Shown piece by piece: positions 49,671 to 60,809 of a DNA stretch of 64,000 nucleotides; position 1 is the first letter of the stretch, and each line of letters starts with the position of its first letter. The notes beneath the pieces were generated by a model that ran no database searches, was not told where the DNA came from, and saw only the letters and a list, made by a program, of their open reading frames with translations. This DNA is from Sepioteuthis lessoniana (taxonomy: Eukaryota; Mollusca; Cephalopoda; Myopsida; Loliginidae). The stretch is from assembly GCA_963585895.1 (NCBI GenBank), contig OY757947.1, positions 36,336,883 to 36,400,882 on the forward strand. Reading direction: 5' to 3'. The translations under genes and the position numbers were made by a program.

Positions 49671-51430
49671 TGTTTTATATAATATTTCATGAATACCTCA
49701 TTTTGATTGCGATAAATAAATACTTTATTAATTGGTATCTATAATATTAATCAAGCTAAAAAGACAACAGTCATCAGAAATAGTGATAAATAAGATTGAA
49801 CATCGTTCCATTTTCATATGAGTCCGTCATCTGATAATAAACAGACGACCAAGATTGACTTATCTTGAACAACTGCGGGTATTTTGGCTTTAACGTAGGT
49901 AACATGCTTTTCTGAGAGAACAGGTTCTGGAGCACAAGTACACCAAATTTGGTGCTTCTACCACCAAGGGAAAGAATAATTCAATAATTTGCTGCGCTAT
50001 ACCAGAATTCATAGCGATTACAGCAGATGAGAATATGTGGAGTCGAACATAGTTATTATCATTAAGAAAAATGCCCCTCCTCTTTCTGGTGGAAGTTTTC
50101 AGTGGCCAGTTTTTTGCACTTCGTTAGTCATACAAAAAATTTCGCAGACTATCGACCAATATTGTCTTCATGGTTAGCAAGGTCAGACAACGAAAGTGTG
50201 ATGTCTTTGTGGTTAGAGAATTTGTTTTTTTGTTCTTTTCGCTTAGTTGAAAGACAAATGTCGATATTTACTTATTTAGTTCTTATTTAGCATGTTGCAT
50301 TTGTCACGAAAAGAAAAGCAGTTTATGGTTAAAACATTCTTATGAGGAAGGTACGAAGTTTTATATGTATGAAATGACGAAACTGCATATTTTAGGCGTC
50401 TTTGGACGTTGTATGTAGGAGATTGTGGACGAGAAGAAAAAATTCCCCCCACACTTTTCTTAGCAAGTAAAATATGTAATTTTAAAATGCATAAAGAAAA
50501 TCACTGAAAAAGAATCTTATCTTTGTAGTAAGCCTTAAATTTCTATATTATTCTCAAGTAAACATACATGGGTGGCACTTATCTGTAAAAGTAGATTTGT
50601 TTTAGACAATTTGTTTTAGTTGACAATAAATAAAATCGTTGGCTTTTTGTTTTCATAGTCGATAAATATAAACAATGAAAGTTCACAAAAAAAAACTTAC
50701 CAAAAGAACAACTGAAATGAACAATGATTACAGATAATTAGTTATACTCCATATTCAACATTTTACATTATCAAATATTTGAGAAAATCTACTTACGTAC
50801 AAGTGGCTAATATACGTGAATTGGGGTTCAATGAAGAATCAGTTGTCTCGACCAAAGTGAAGCTTTCAAGTAGGTTCGACTGTTGAAGCCAGCAGTATTG
50901 TTTTCGTATTTATTGAATTCTTGATAGAAAAATCTTTTAATTCAAATTACCAAAATTAAGAAGCGAGACGTTTTTTCTTTTAGAATGTAATTTAGAATAT
51001 CTTCTTTAAGAATGATGTTGTTGTTTGAATTAAAAATGAAAAATTATTTGATTTCTGTTTTTATTTTTATTTTTAATCAACCTTTCCTTTCTTCATGAGA
51101 CTACACAAAAAACGAAAAGAGGAACGTTTTGACATCCAAACAAACTCACATCCACAAGAAATAGCTAATTAATCCATTTTAATCATACAAGTCCCTTGAA
51201 ATTTCAAAAATGTTGAATTGATTGACAATTTTGTTCTTCCCAACATTTTTTGACCATATTAATTTTTGTAGTTTAATCATTTAGTGATGTGGTTAACAAA
51301 GGAAAAAAAATCGGGTTAAACGTTTTTGTTAATAGTTTAAAATTAACATAAAAAATGATCATTTTGGTTTGTTTATTTAATGGCAGATCAACCACTGTAG
51401 GTTATTTAATGCAAAAGCCATCCTTCTAAA
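49671..51430 (+). repeat. 5' non-coding module of the Z6 unit
   Basis: Collinear with 12931-14680 at an offset of about 36.75 kb. No gene seen. The open frame at 50102-50290 is within repeated sequence and has no coding signature. Confidence 0.65.
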
Positions 51431-51433
51431 AGA

Positions 51434-51600
51434 ACAGTAATGGTACAATTTAACCCATAGCTGGGAGGAAAAGGAAGTTTATACCTTTCCCAAGGGTATT
51501 TGTCCGAAAGTGGACATAAAAGCGAAATCGAAACTCGAACACGCTTACTACTAATCTACATTTCATTGATTTAACCCTTACACCACGAGGACACCACCTC
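51434..51600 (-). mobile_element. tRNA-derived SINE, minus strand
   Basis: Minus-strand A-box match TGGTGTAAGGG near 51580 and a B-box-like GTTCGAGTT near 51535. Same insertion as 14690-14850. Confidence 0.7.
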
Positions 51601-51954
51601 AGACGATTTTGACTTATTAGATATATGTATTCTATGCTTCATAGAATTTTTAGTCTGCGTTCTTATTGGACGATACTTTTTACGGAGGCCCGCACGAGAA
51701 ATAAAGACAAAGGCTAAAGAGAGACTTATGTTTTGAAGGGAATATATTACTATAAAACCATGAATGATAACGCGTTTGATCATCCATACTTTAAAAAGAA
51801 AATATTCATGGCAATTTTTATCAAACATTCATTGCTTAAACTTACCGACTAAAAAAAAAACAAAATATTTTAATTATTGTCAACACTATAGTCTAAAAAA
51901 TATTCAAGATCAAAATATAATTTCTATCCTACTCGACTATCACGAATAGTCGTA

Positions 51955-51969
51955 GAAAGAGAGAGAGAC

Positions 51970-52001
<32 letters not shown>

Positions 52002-52008
52002 GCTGAGT
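51955..52008. repeat. GA-rich microsatellite
   Basis: Interrupted GA/GACA repeat, shorter than its counterpart at 15206-15283. Confidence 0.85.
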
Positions 52009-52127
52009 CATCTCCTTTGAAAAGGGATTCGAGCCCTGTACTTGATTTGCCGAAGGAAGATATTTTTATATACATGATTTATTTGATCGAATATCTTTCT
52101 TTTCTTCGCTATTCGTCGAATAATATT

Positions 52128-52869
52128 CTAAGAATCATTTCACTGTATTTTTAATTAAAGATTGTTTCCATTTTAATATTTCACATCTTATTGGGGATTT
52201 ATTTTTGTAAATAAGTAGTAAATAAGTAAATTCGTACGTAGTTATGGATTCCATAGCGTGATATATGTGCATTTTGGTGATTGTACTACTAGGCTAATTT
52301 GGTGCCAGGGGGAATATTCAGTCGATTCCCCACTCCCCTCAAAAAACAATATTAGCCTTAGTATATTCAATGATCAACTAACAGTGAGTAAACGGAAATA
52401 AAGATGAGTTCATTTACATATTTAGAAAGATTTAAGTATTTATTGATTGAGTGCAGAACAATAAATAATTTGGGGCTACTATTCACTGCTTTCAACCCAC
52501 AAATTGAATCTCGACATTTTTTCTGGCTCTTTTCAGTTCTCTACCTATTAAAAATAATAAGTTTGACTTATAATATTGACTGAAAGCGTGAATTGCTATT
52601 AATAGGTAAGTGATCCTATAGAAACCTGATCGCTCCGATCATCTAAAATGGGATGTTTTGCTTTTTTTCTAAGTTCTTTCAGTTTAGTTTCTGCTACTGT
52701 TTGATAGCTTTCGACTAAATGTAGGTCTTTTAACAGCAGCTAGAAATATGGCCAATCATCTAGTTCCAATTATATTAGTTTCTCGATGAGAGCTCTGTAA
52801 TTGGGTGATTGCTTTTTCTGATGGTGGTCACTTTTTATACTACAGAGGCGTAAGTATTTGGAACTATTC
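52128..52869. other. Junction between unit F and unit D, no gene seen
   Basis: Block homology to 15407 stops near 52127. Short stretches resemble 23600-23690 and, inverted, 24340-24480. Unit D homology to unit C starts at 52870. Confidence 0.55.
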
Positions 52870-53944
52870 AGGTCTCTATTATCCTCTTTTTTTCAAAAAA
52901 AATTATATTTGTATTATACTTGATTTCTACTATTTTACCGCCTCTTTTATATATATCTCGAGATCTTTAAAATGTGGGCTAGTTTCCTTAGCCGTTTTAG
53001 CATTTTGTTTTATTGTGTCGATTTTCTTCCATGTGGTCTGGGACATTTTGCAAAACCTTTTACATGTTGGACGTTCTCTGTAGCTCTCCCTATTGTGTCC
53101 ATTTTTATTTTATTAAAGTAACCCATTAATGGTTTGTTTTACCACAGAAGTTTATGGTGGACAGTTCTTTTTAGTTCATTAGTAATTAAAAGAATCTTGT
53201 ATAAAATAGACCAATTTTTATTCGGAAATATTGGGTGGGGTGTTAGAAAACGATAGTGAAATTGCGGGAAGGACTGATGGAATCTTTCCCATGTGCGTTT
53301 CAGATGGTTCAGATGGTCGGAAGGCAGATGTTGATCATTATTCATCTAGTTCTTATTATATCTCATGTTTTGCCCAAAAAGAAAATAAAAAAAACAAGAA
53401 AATCAATGGCAGGATCTTGGGGAGGGTACATATTCAAATAAGTCTCATGTGACAAAACTACGCCTTGTTGGATCTTTGAAGATATTGAGAGGAGGAGATT
53501 TTCTTTGGTGATTGGAGGACATTAACCCCACCTTCTTTTCGAGCTAGTACAAAAGAAAATTAATGTAAATTTTGACAGGCAGTATTATTCTATACGAGGA
53601 TGTTAAAATTTGTTTTGGACGATTAAGTTGACAAGAAATTAAATAACTTGTTTGTAATTTTCATCGTCAATAAACGTAAACAATGAAAGATCAGTAAAAG
53701 ATATGCCAGCAGAACAACTAAAATGGACGGTGATAAGAGAGAATTAGTTTTACGCAATATATAACACGAAATATACATTATTGAATAGTCACCCAAATTT
53801 ACTAACTCACAACTTCGTAATATACGTGAACTGGGATCAATGTAGAATTGATTGTTTCGGAGAAAATATAATTTTGTTTTCAGGCTGGGCTGATTAAGCC
53901 AGCAGTAATAATTTACTAAGCGTTGTCTCAGATGTGTCACAAAG

Positions 53945-54040
53945 TCATAGAAATGGGGGTAACTAAGGAGAATCGAACTCGTTCGTGAAGGTTTGTTAGT
54001 CTACCTTGCTAACCATTACACTACCAGAAGCGCCCTGATT
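53945..54040 (-). mobile_element. tRNA-derived SINE (second type), minus strand
   Basis: A box TAGTGTAATGG and B box GTTCGATTC on the minus strand. Same insertion as in units B and C. Confidence 0.7.
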
Positions 54041-55794
54041 AAACCAGCAAATTGTTTATTTCATAAATTCCAAGACTTTGGCACAATTTCTATGGTGGGC
54101 CTCAGTAGAAAAATATTTTCTAATTAAAAACCACACTAAAAAGACTTATCAGACAAAGTTATTTATTTATTATTTTTATATCGATTTTAAACCTCCAATA
54201 AAAATGTTTAACCTCAAGTTTAGTCTCCTTTATTAACCAAATTCTTAGACGATAAAGTTACAAAAATGAATCAAGTTAAAATTGCCACGAAGAAAAATAT
54301 TTCTTTTGGGTGGAAGTGTCAATAAACTTCCTTTACTAGTTTCTGTGTTGTCTCACGAATAAAGCAAAAATTAATTAAAAACAAAAACAAAAATAAAATA
54401 ATTTTTCATTTTTAATTCAAACAAAAAGTTAATTCTTAAATAAGATATTCTAAATTAAATGAAAAAAGAAAAACTGTGTCACTTCTTAATTTTAATGATT
54501 TTTATTATAATATTTTTTACCAAGAATCCAATAAATACGAAAACAATACTGCTGGCTTCATTTGCTAAAGCAGTTTGACGGCTATTTGGACATCCGATTC
54601 CTTATTGAACTTCAACTCACTTGTAAGTACATTTTCTCAACTATCTAATAATGTATAATGTTAAATATGGATTATAACCAATTCTCTGTGTAATCATTAT
54701 TCATTTCAATTGTTTGTTTTTTCTTTTTTTTTTTTTTTTTGGCAATATTTCTATTGTATATCCGTTGTTGATATTTATCAACTATGAAAACAACAAATAA
54801 ACAATTTTAATAAACAACTTTATCGTCCGAAACAAAATTAAATGTACTCTTACTTATAAGTGTCACCTATAAAAATTTACTTTCATTTTATTTTAGTTTA
54901 CCAAAGAATTACATACATATGTTATACTAACATTCAATCATCGTGATTAGAGTTTGTGTCAATGATTTTCTTCATTTTTTATGCAGTTTAAAATTACGTA
55001 TTGTACTAGAGAAAAAAACGTTGGGGGGATTTTTTTCTGTCATCCACATTATCCAACACAAAATATTCTCTGACACCCACAAAAAAATACAGTTCTGTCA
55101 TTTAACACTTATACAATTACGTACCCTTCCCATGCGAAGATTTTTTGCAATAAACTGCTTTTTTCGTGAAATAAGACTTACACAAGTAAATATCGATATT
55201 GGTCTTCCAAACAAACGAAAAGTACATGGGAAGTATCTATAAATTCTCCAACTAGCATTTTCTGACCTCGCTAACCCTGAAAATATCTTCGTCGATAGTG
55301 TACGAGATTTTTTTTGAATGCTTAACGAACTGAAAAGAACTGACCACCGGAAATGCGTGAGAAAGACGGGGAGCATGTTTTTCTATCCGTCCCCAATTTC
55401 CAACACATAACAGATTGTAATATTCCTTATTGGTATTTTCCTGAAGACATCTTGTTTGATAGTGTGCAATATTTCTTTGAATGACTAACTGCAAAGAACT
55501 GACCACTGCAAACGTCCACGAGAAGCGGGGGATTTTTTAAATGACTAACTGCAAACTTCCATGAGAATGAAAGAGGGGGATCTATCCGTCTCAGTTTACC
55601 ACTCAAAAGTTATTGTGATATTTCTCAATGGTTTTTTCCTATAATATAATAAAATAACAATCATGGTTTATTAAATACTAAAAGAATGTCTATGGAAGGA
55701 CGATAATAATCGTATTTAACTCATATCTGAGAGGGGTAGGAGGAGATTCAAAACTTTCCCAATTGCATTCATTCAAAATTGAATGCGATAACGC

Positions 55795-56075
55795 GATTGG
55801 AGTTTGAACGATGTCACATTTCCTTCGCAGTTTCCCACCCGGAGAAGGACAATAATAATCGTGTTTAACTCATATCTGAGAGATTGGAGTTTGAACGATG
55901 TCACATTTGCATCTCTAACAAGGGCACTTGTTCCCATTTCCTTAGCAGTTTCCCACCCGGGGAAAGACAATAATAATCGTGTTTAACTCATTAACTGAGA
56001 GATTGGAGTTAGAACGATGTCACAGTCCAGCCCGTTTGCTACTCTACCAAGGGCACTCATTTGAAAAGTTGGGAA
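55795..56075. repeat. 118 bp tandem repeat, three copies
   Basis: Copies start at 55795, 55882 and 56001; the first is shortened by about 31 bp. Unit C has two. Confidence 0.75.
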
Positions 56076-57044
56076 GTTAAATTCTACAATCTAAAAAAGA
56101 AACTAAACATAAAAACAAGTAAAACAAAAACTCATTTCATTTATATTCAATGATCAGTGAATTTTTGGTAAATATTTATAAAACTCAGAATGTTTTCCAA
56201 GTGCAGATTATTACAATTTTCATCAACAGGCAAATAAATTTTCTCAAATTTTTGCACTTCAGTAAAATGTAGGTAATTAATTGACTTTTTTTCTCTAATC
56301 TTTCCTTTTCCTAATTGCTAACATTATCTTTCTTTTCTCTATTTCATATTTCATTGAATGGAGTTGTTTATTAAAAATATTTCCACTAAATAATGTCTCA
56401 AACATTTCTGTTGGGTGAGTTGAGGAAAGAATTTATTATATTTGCATTTTCCTATACGATCATTCATGTCTCTACTGATGATTAAAATGTTTAATTTGAG
56501 AATGTGAAAAACAAAGAAATTAAAGATCATTGTCGAAATGAGCTTTTCATTTCATTAATGACTTAATGGAACTGAAGGATAAGATAATCCTAGATTATCA
56601 AACTTGTTTCTTACTGTCTTTAACCCATTTCACTTTAAATTGACTAAATGACATTAAATGTCGTCGTGTCTTTCCATCAGAAAAAGCTTATTTCATATAT
56701 TCGTCGATTAAAAAGAAATAATACTGGTTACACTTGCCAATATTTAAAATCAGATTTTTCTCATCATATGTATATTATTGTGGTCTATGAAGAGAAGGAA
56801 AAGGAGAGGCTGAATATCAGATTCTTCTTTCTTTTCTTTCTTTAGTAATACGCTACATACATACTTAAATGTAATGTAGTTTCCATTTCTATTTTGAATT
56901 ATAGAAACCATTTAAATGCAAATATAATGCACAAAACTAAACGATTACGTATTTTTCAAAAATTTATTAACAGTTTCCTTTTGAAATATACGACTTTCTA
57001 TAAACTACATTTCTTTATAACTATTCCTTCTCTAAATTGATAGT

Positions 57045-57068
57045 TTTTTCTTGTTTTATCGATTGCAG
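57045..57068 (+). promoter_or_regulatory. Conserved splice-acceptor-like site before Z7
   Basis: Pyrimidine-rich run and ATCGATTGCAG with AG at 57067-57068. 211 bases of leader follow before the ATG at 57280, the same distance as in Z1. Confidence 0.45.
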
Positions 57069-57237
57069 GTTTTTTTGCCCGAAAGATTTCTTGCATGCAG
57101 TATTTTCTTGGTTACCAGTATTTTCAAAGAAATCCCATTGGAAACAAATTAAATGAATATCTACAGGACACAAATTGTATTCTTTTGAAGAAAATAGTCT
57201 TCTGTATTTTGCTTTTTTCATGTAAGGTATGGCGTAT

Positions 57238-57264
57238 ATGCAGATAAACACTGGAGATAAATAA
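57238..57264 (+). other. 8-codon upstream ORF before Z7
   Basis: MQINTGDK-stop, ending 15 bases before the Z7 start codon. It differs by one codon from the other three. Confidence 0.5.
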
Positions 57265-57279
57265 ATTTTTTAATAAAAC

Positions 57280-58137
57280 ATGCAAACACGCATCAAAGAA
57301 AAGCCATTCTCTTGCAAAATATGCGGCTCATTATTTTCCACTAAATCCGAGTTCGAAGTGCATATACAAACACATTCTGACGAGAAGTCATATACTTGTG
57401 AAATGAGTGGCTCTAGCTTTTCAACCAATTCGGGAGTTCAAGTGAATATGCAAAGACACAGAGGAGAGAAACGATATCTTTGTGAAATTTGTCAATCTTC
57501 CTTTACACAACAATCAGATTTAGTAAGGCATATAAGAACACACACTGGAGAGAGGCCATATTCATGTGAAATTTGTGAATCATCCTTTTCCCAAAAATCA
57601 ACTTTGGATACACATAGTCAAACTCACACTGGAGAGAGGCCATATTCCTGTGACATATGTTACTCTTCCTTTTCCCGAAAATCACTTTTGGATGATCATA
57701 GTCGAACACACACAGGAGAGAGGCCATATTCCTGTGACATATGTGATTCTTCCTTTTCCTGTAAATCAAACTTGCATAGGCATAGTCGAACTCACACAGG
57801 TGAGAGACCATACTCCTGTGACATATGTAACTCTTCCTTTTCCCGAAAATCACATTTGGATGATCATAGTCGAACACACACAGGAGAGAGGCCATATTCC
57901 TGTGACATATGTGATTGTTCCTTTTCCCATAAATCAAACTTGGATAGTCATAGTCGAATTCACACGGGTGAGAGACCATACTCCTGTGACATATGTAACT
58001 CTTCCTTTTCCCGAAAATCACATTTGGATGATCATAGTCGAACACACACAGGAGAGAGGCCATATTCCTGTGACATATGTAACTCTTCCTTTTCCCGAAA
58101 ATCACATTTGAACAGGCATATGAAAACACATATATGA
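57280..58137 (+). CDS. Z7: C2H2 zinc-finger protein, 285 aa, apparently intact
   Basis: The best candidate for a working gene here. From the conserved ATG it encodes MQTRIKEK and ten finger units, nine canonical and one (finger 2, CEMS with Asn for His) degenerate, ending [11 protein letters not shown]. Linkers are almost all TGERPYSC. Contact residues (-1,2,3,6) for fingers 3-10 are QSDR, QSTT, RSLD, CSNR, RSHD, HSNS, RSHD and RSHR. The repeated RSHD finger alternates with others, which suggests duplication of finger pairs. The expected role is nuclear DNA binding. No effector domain is visible, so any repression or activation would need an upstream exon or a partner. The acceptor-like site, uORF and 3' flank match Z1, Z3 and Z4. 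Confidence 0.9.
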   Translation: MQTRIKEKPFSCKICGSLFSTKSEFEVHIQTHSDEKSYTCEMSGSSFSTNSGVQVNMQRHRGEKRYLCEICQSSFTQQSDLVRHIRTHTGERPYSCEICESSFSQKSTLDTHSQTHTGERPYSCDICYSSFSRKSLLDDHSRTHTGERPYSCDICDSSFSCKSNLHRHSRTHTGERPYSCDICNSSFSRKSHLDDHSRTHTGERPYSCDICDCSFSHKSNLDSHSRIHTGERPYSCDICNSSFSRKSHLDDHSRTHTGERPYSCDICNSSFSRKSHLNRHMKTHI

Positions 58138-58918
58138 GAAATGCCTTATTCCCTTGAAGCTTTTTGCTCTCCATTTTCATGTACGTCAATTTTGGCAGTG
58201 CTCATGAAAATTCACCCTGGATAAAAGAACACTTCTCCTGATTAACAGGATTATTCGTTATGAATTTTATCAAAATTGCAGGTAAAATTTTCATCTAGAG
58301 TACAGTTTGTAAAGACAAGCTCTAAACATCGACATTATAATAGTAATATTTCAGTTAAACTTTATCACCAAAAAGCGTAATTTACCGTCATTTGTCATTT
58401 TTGATTTACGTCGAATGCACATTATTCTGTGGTGTTCATACTATTAAATTATCTTTTTAAAAAGTCCAGAATTATTCATCGAATTTATGATTTGTGGTAA
58501 AATCGGATTATAAAGAACTTACATAGGGAATAGCATAATATAAAAATCACTTCCCCCCCACTCTTTTTTTTGGTCATGGAAGTCTGGATTTTTCTAATGG
58601 TCGCTATTCTCCATCTAAGGTCCCTCAGTTATCGTGTTGACTAATCCACGGATAATTATTTATCTAAAATAAATCTAAAAAAATAAAAGCCTATCCTTAA
58701 AATAAAAACAAAACCCAAGAAAGCAACCAATATACGAACGTAATTAATTTGAGTTTTACAACAATTTCAAAGTCGTTAATAAAAGTAATTTTTTAAAAGT
58801 TTAAATGTTTTTCTTTAATAGTAGTTTTATGTTTGTGGCGTTTTAAACTTAACTGAATCGAAAAGTTCACGCTTCCTCTCACATTTGTTGATGTTAATGA
58901 TCAGACCTAAAGAAAAAT
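58138..58918 (+). other. 3' flank of Z7, no gene seen
   Basis: Collinear with 33716-34500. A deletion removes the segment corresponding to about 34497-34605. Confidence 0.6.
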
Positions 58919-58921
58919 ATC

Positions 58922-58978
58922 GAGAGACGATCAGGGAGATCCATGCTGACAGCGTGACATGATGATGATGATGATGAT
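58922..58978 (+). mobile_element. Short LINE 3' tail with (GAT)n
   Basis: Only the last part of the tail found at 34548-34665 remains, ending in GATGATGATGATGATGAT. Confidence 0.6.
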
Positions 58979-59109
58979 AAAGAATATTACTATTTCTTAT
59001 GAATATGTAGGACTTGTTCACTTTTAAACCGTCTGTCTAGACGCCGAACACAAGTACACGTAGATATTTCGAACAACACTGATTACCATTCTGCTAACGT
59101 GTTCGTATG

Positions 59110-59880
59110 ATCCACACACCCCCACACACATATACATAACTAAATTCTCGAACATTGCTACTTTGTTTTATCTTTTCCGCATTTGTTTTATGTTTTAAAA
59201 CATTTGTTTAAAGATTCTTTGAACATTAAAGGTACTCTTTTTTGTCTTTTAATATTAGGGACGTTTCTCATGCCTGATCATATGTAGAGGGGTTTAATTA
59301 CCACAGCTATTGGATTTTCTTTTCTTTTCTTTTCCTCTTTTTTCCCATTTTATACCCATCAGGAACGCAAAAAAATAAAAAGAAAAAAGAAAAATAAAAA
59401 AGGAAAAAAAAAAACCCTAAAAAATTCACTTTAACGATTTTCAGTAAAACAAATCATTGACGCTCGAAACACTGATCAAGAAATATTAATTCTTAAAAGA
59501 TTTGAAAATTGTTTAATTGAAAGACAAAATTTGAAAAATTCTGTATTTCTTTTTCCATTGGCTAAAAAGAAAAAAATCCTCCATACAATTCCAGCGTTTT
59601 TCCTACTAAAAAAAGCAATCAAAATACTAAAAACCTTTCCCTGCATTCCTCTTCTCTTTTTTTTTTTTCCTTTTTACCCTCCTCCACGCATAAAAATATA
59701 CAATAAAAGTAAAAGAAAACAGCAATAACAAAATCACTCTCACAATTTACAGTTGAACAAATCAATGACACTCGATACGCTGATCGATGAATATCAGTTT
59801 TTCAAAGATTTAAAACTATTATTCAGTTCAAAGACTGAATCCGAAAAAACTGTATTACTTTTTTCCCTATGCAAAAAGCA

Positions 59881-59887
<7 letters not shown>
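59110..59887. other. AT-rich spacer, no gene seen
   Basis: Up to 59470 it matches 1920-2290. Later parts match the inverted 18000-18370. Poly-T and poly-A stretches throughout. Confidence 0.6.

Positions 59888-59919
<32 letters not shown>
59888..59919. repeat. (TA)n microsatellite
   Basis: Pure TA run, followed by GTATACACCC as in the inverted unit B. Confidence 0.95.
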
Positions 59920-59920
<1 letters not shown>

Positions 59921-60267
59921 GTATACACCCAATAGATCAACACACCCATACACTCAACACATATTCACACATCTACATAAACCTACCTGCTCTCATATAT
60001 AGTATTAAGAAAATATTCCGATAACCCAAGTAACTATCAAAACTAATTGAAGATAAAATCTGCAAATTATCGGATAAAATATAAAATATTCAATGATTAT
60101 AAATATTTACAAAACAACGCTTAAAAACCCTTCAATTTACATCTTATTCTTAATCGCCTGAAAGAAATGAACTTGAAAACCACCATCGAAAACTAATCAG
60201 ATGGTAGACAAAAATTTGAAAAACCTTGTATTCCTTTTCCTATAATAGCTAAAGAAAATATTATATA

Positions 60268-60465
60268 CATCATCATCATCATGTCGTGCCGCCAGCACAG
60301 ATATCCCTGACCCTCTCTCGCCATTTCTCCCTATCGTTCATCGTCTTTGGCAGGTCTTTAGGGCTACATCCCGTATCCTCGCAGAGCTGTTGTATGTATG
60401 TTCGAGGTGGTCGTCCTGCATTTGCTCGTCCATATGTGGGGTCCATAGGAGTACATCACTTATAT
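60268..60465 (-). mobile_element. LINE 3' tail fragment, minus strand
   Basis: Counterpart of 2371-2575, with its (ATC)n end on the left and a CA-rich tract to the right (60470-60540). Confidence 0.7.
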
Positions 60466-60809
60466 ACATGAATACACCCCCACACATATACACATATTTA
60501 TATGTGTACATACGCACACACGCAGTTACACACACGCATACAGAGCTACTATTGATACCATTTAATTCCTATTGCCCGATTAACTATTATAACTATTATA
60601 ACTTGATTTAGAAGAAATCAACAATTTATCATGTAAAATATGTCTATTCCTTATTTGTAAATAATTACAAACCGGTTTCTTGATTATATCTTGTAAATTA
60701 CGATGAAATCTACAGATTATCGCGTAAAGTATGTATTGAACGTTTGTGAGTATTTACAAAAAATATGATGAGCTTCAATGCAGCAAATAGCAGCAGTATT
60801 TAACGATAC

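Larger units (their letters stand above)
52870..57060 (-). repeat. 5' non-coding module of unit D, upstream of Z7
   Basis: Collinear with 28471-32640. It contains the shared SINE (A box 54013-54023, B box 53970-53978, minus) and a three-copy tandem repeat (55795-56075). The final 750 bp match the Z1/Z4 leader. A pyrimidine run ends in TTTAG near 56845. Confidence 0.75.

Noticed and set aside
52805..53083. 92-codon hydrophobic frame at the start of unit D
   Set aside because: It crosses the C/D homology boundary at 52870; the matching region in unit C is open differently. No coding conservation.
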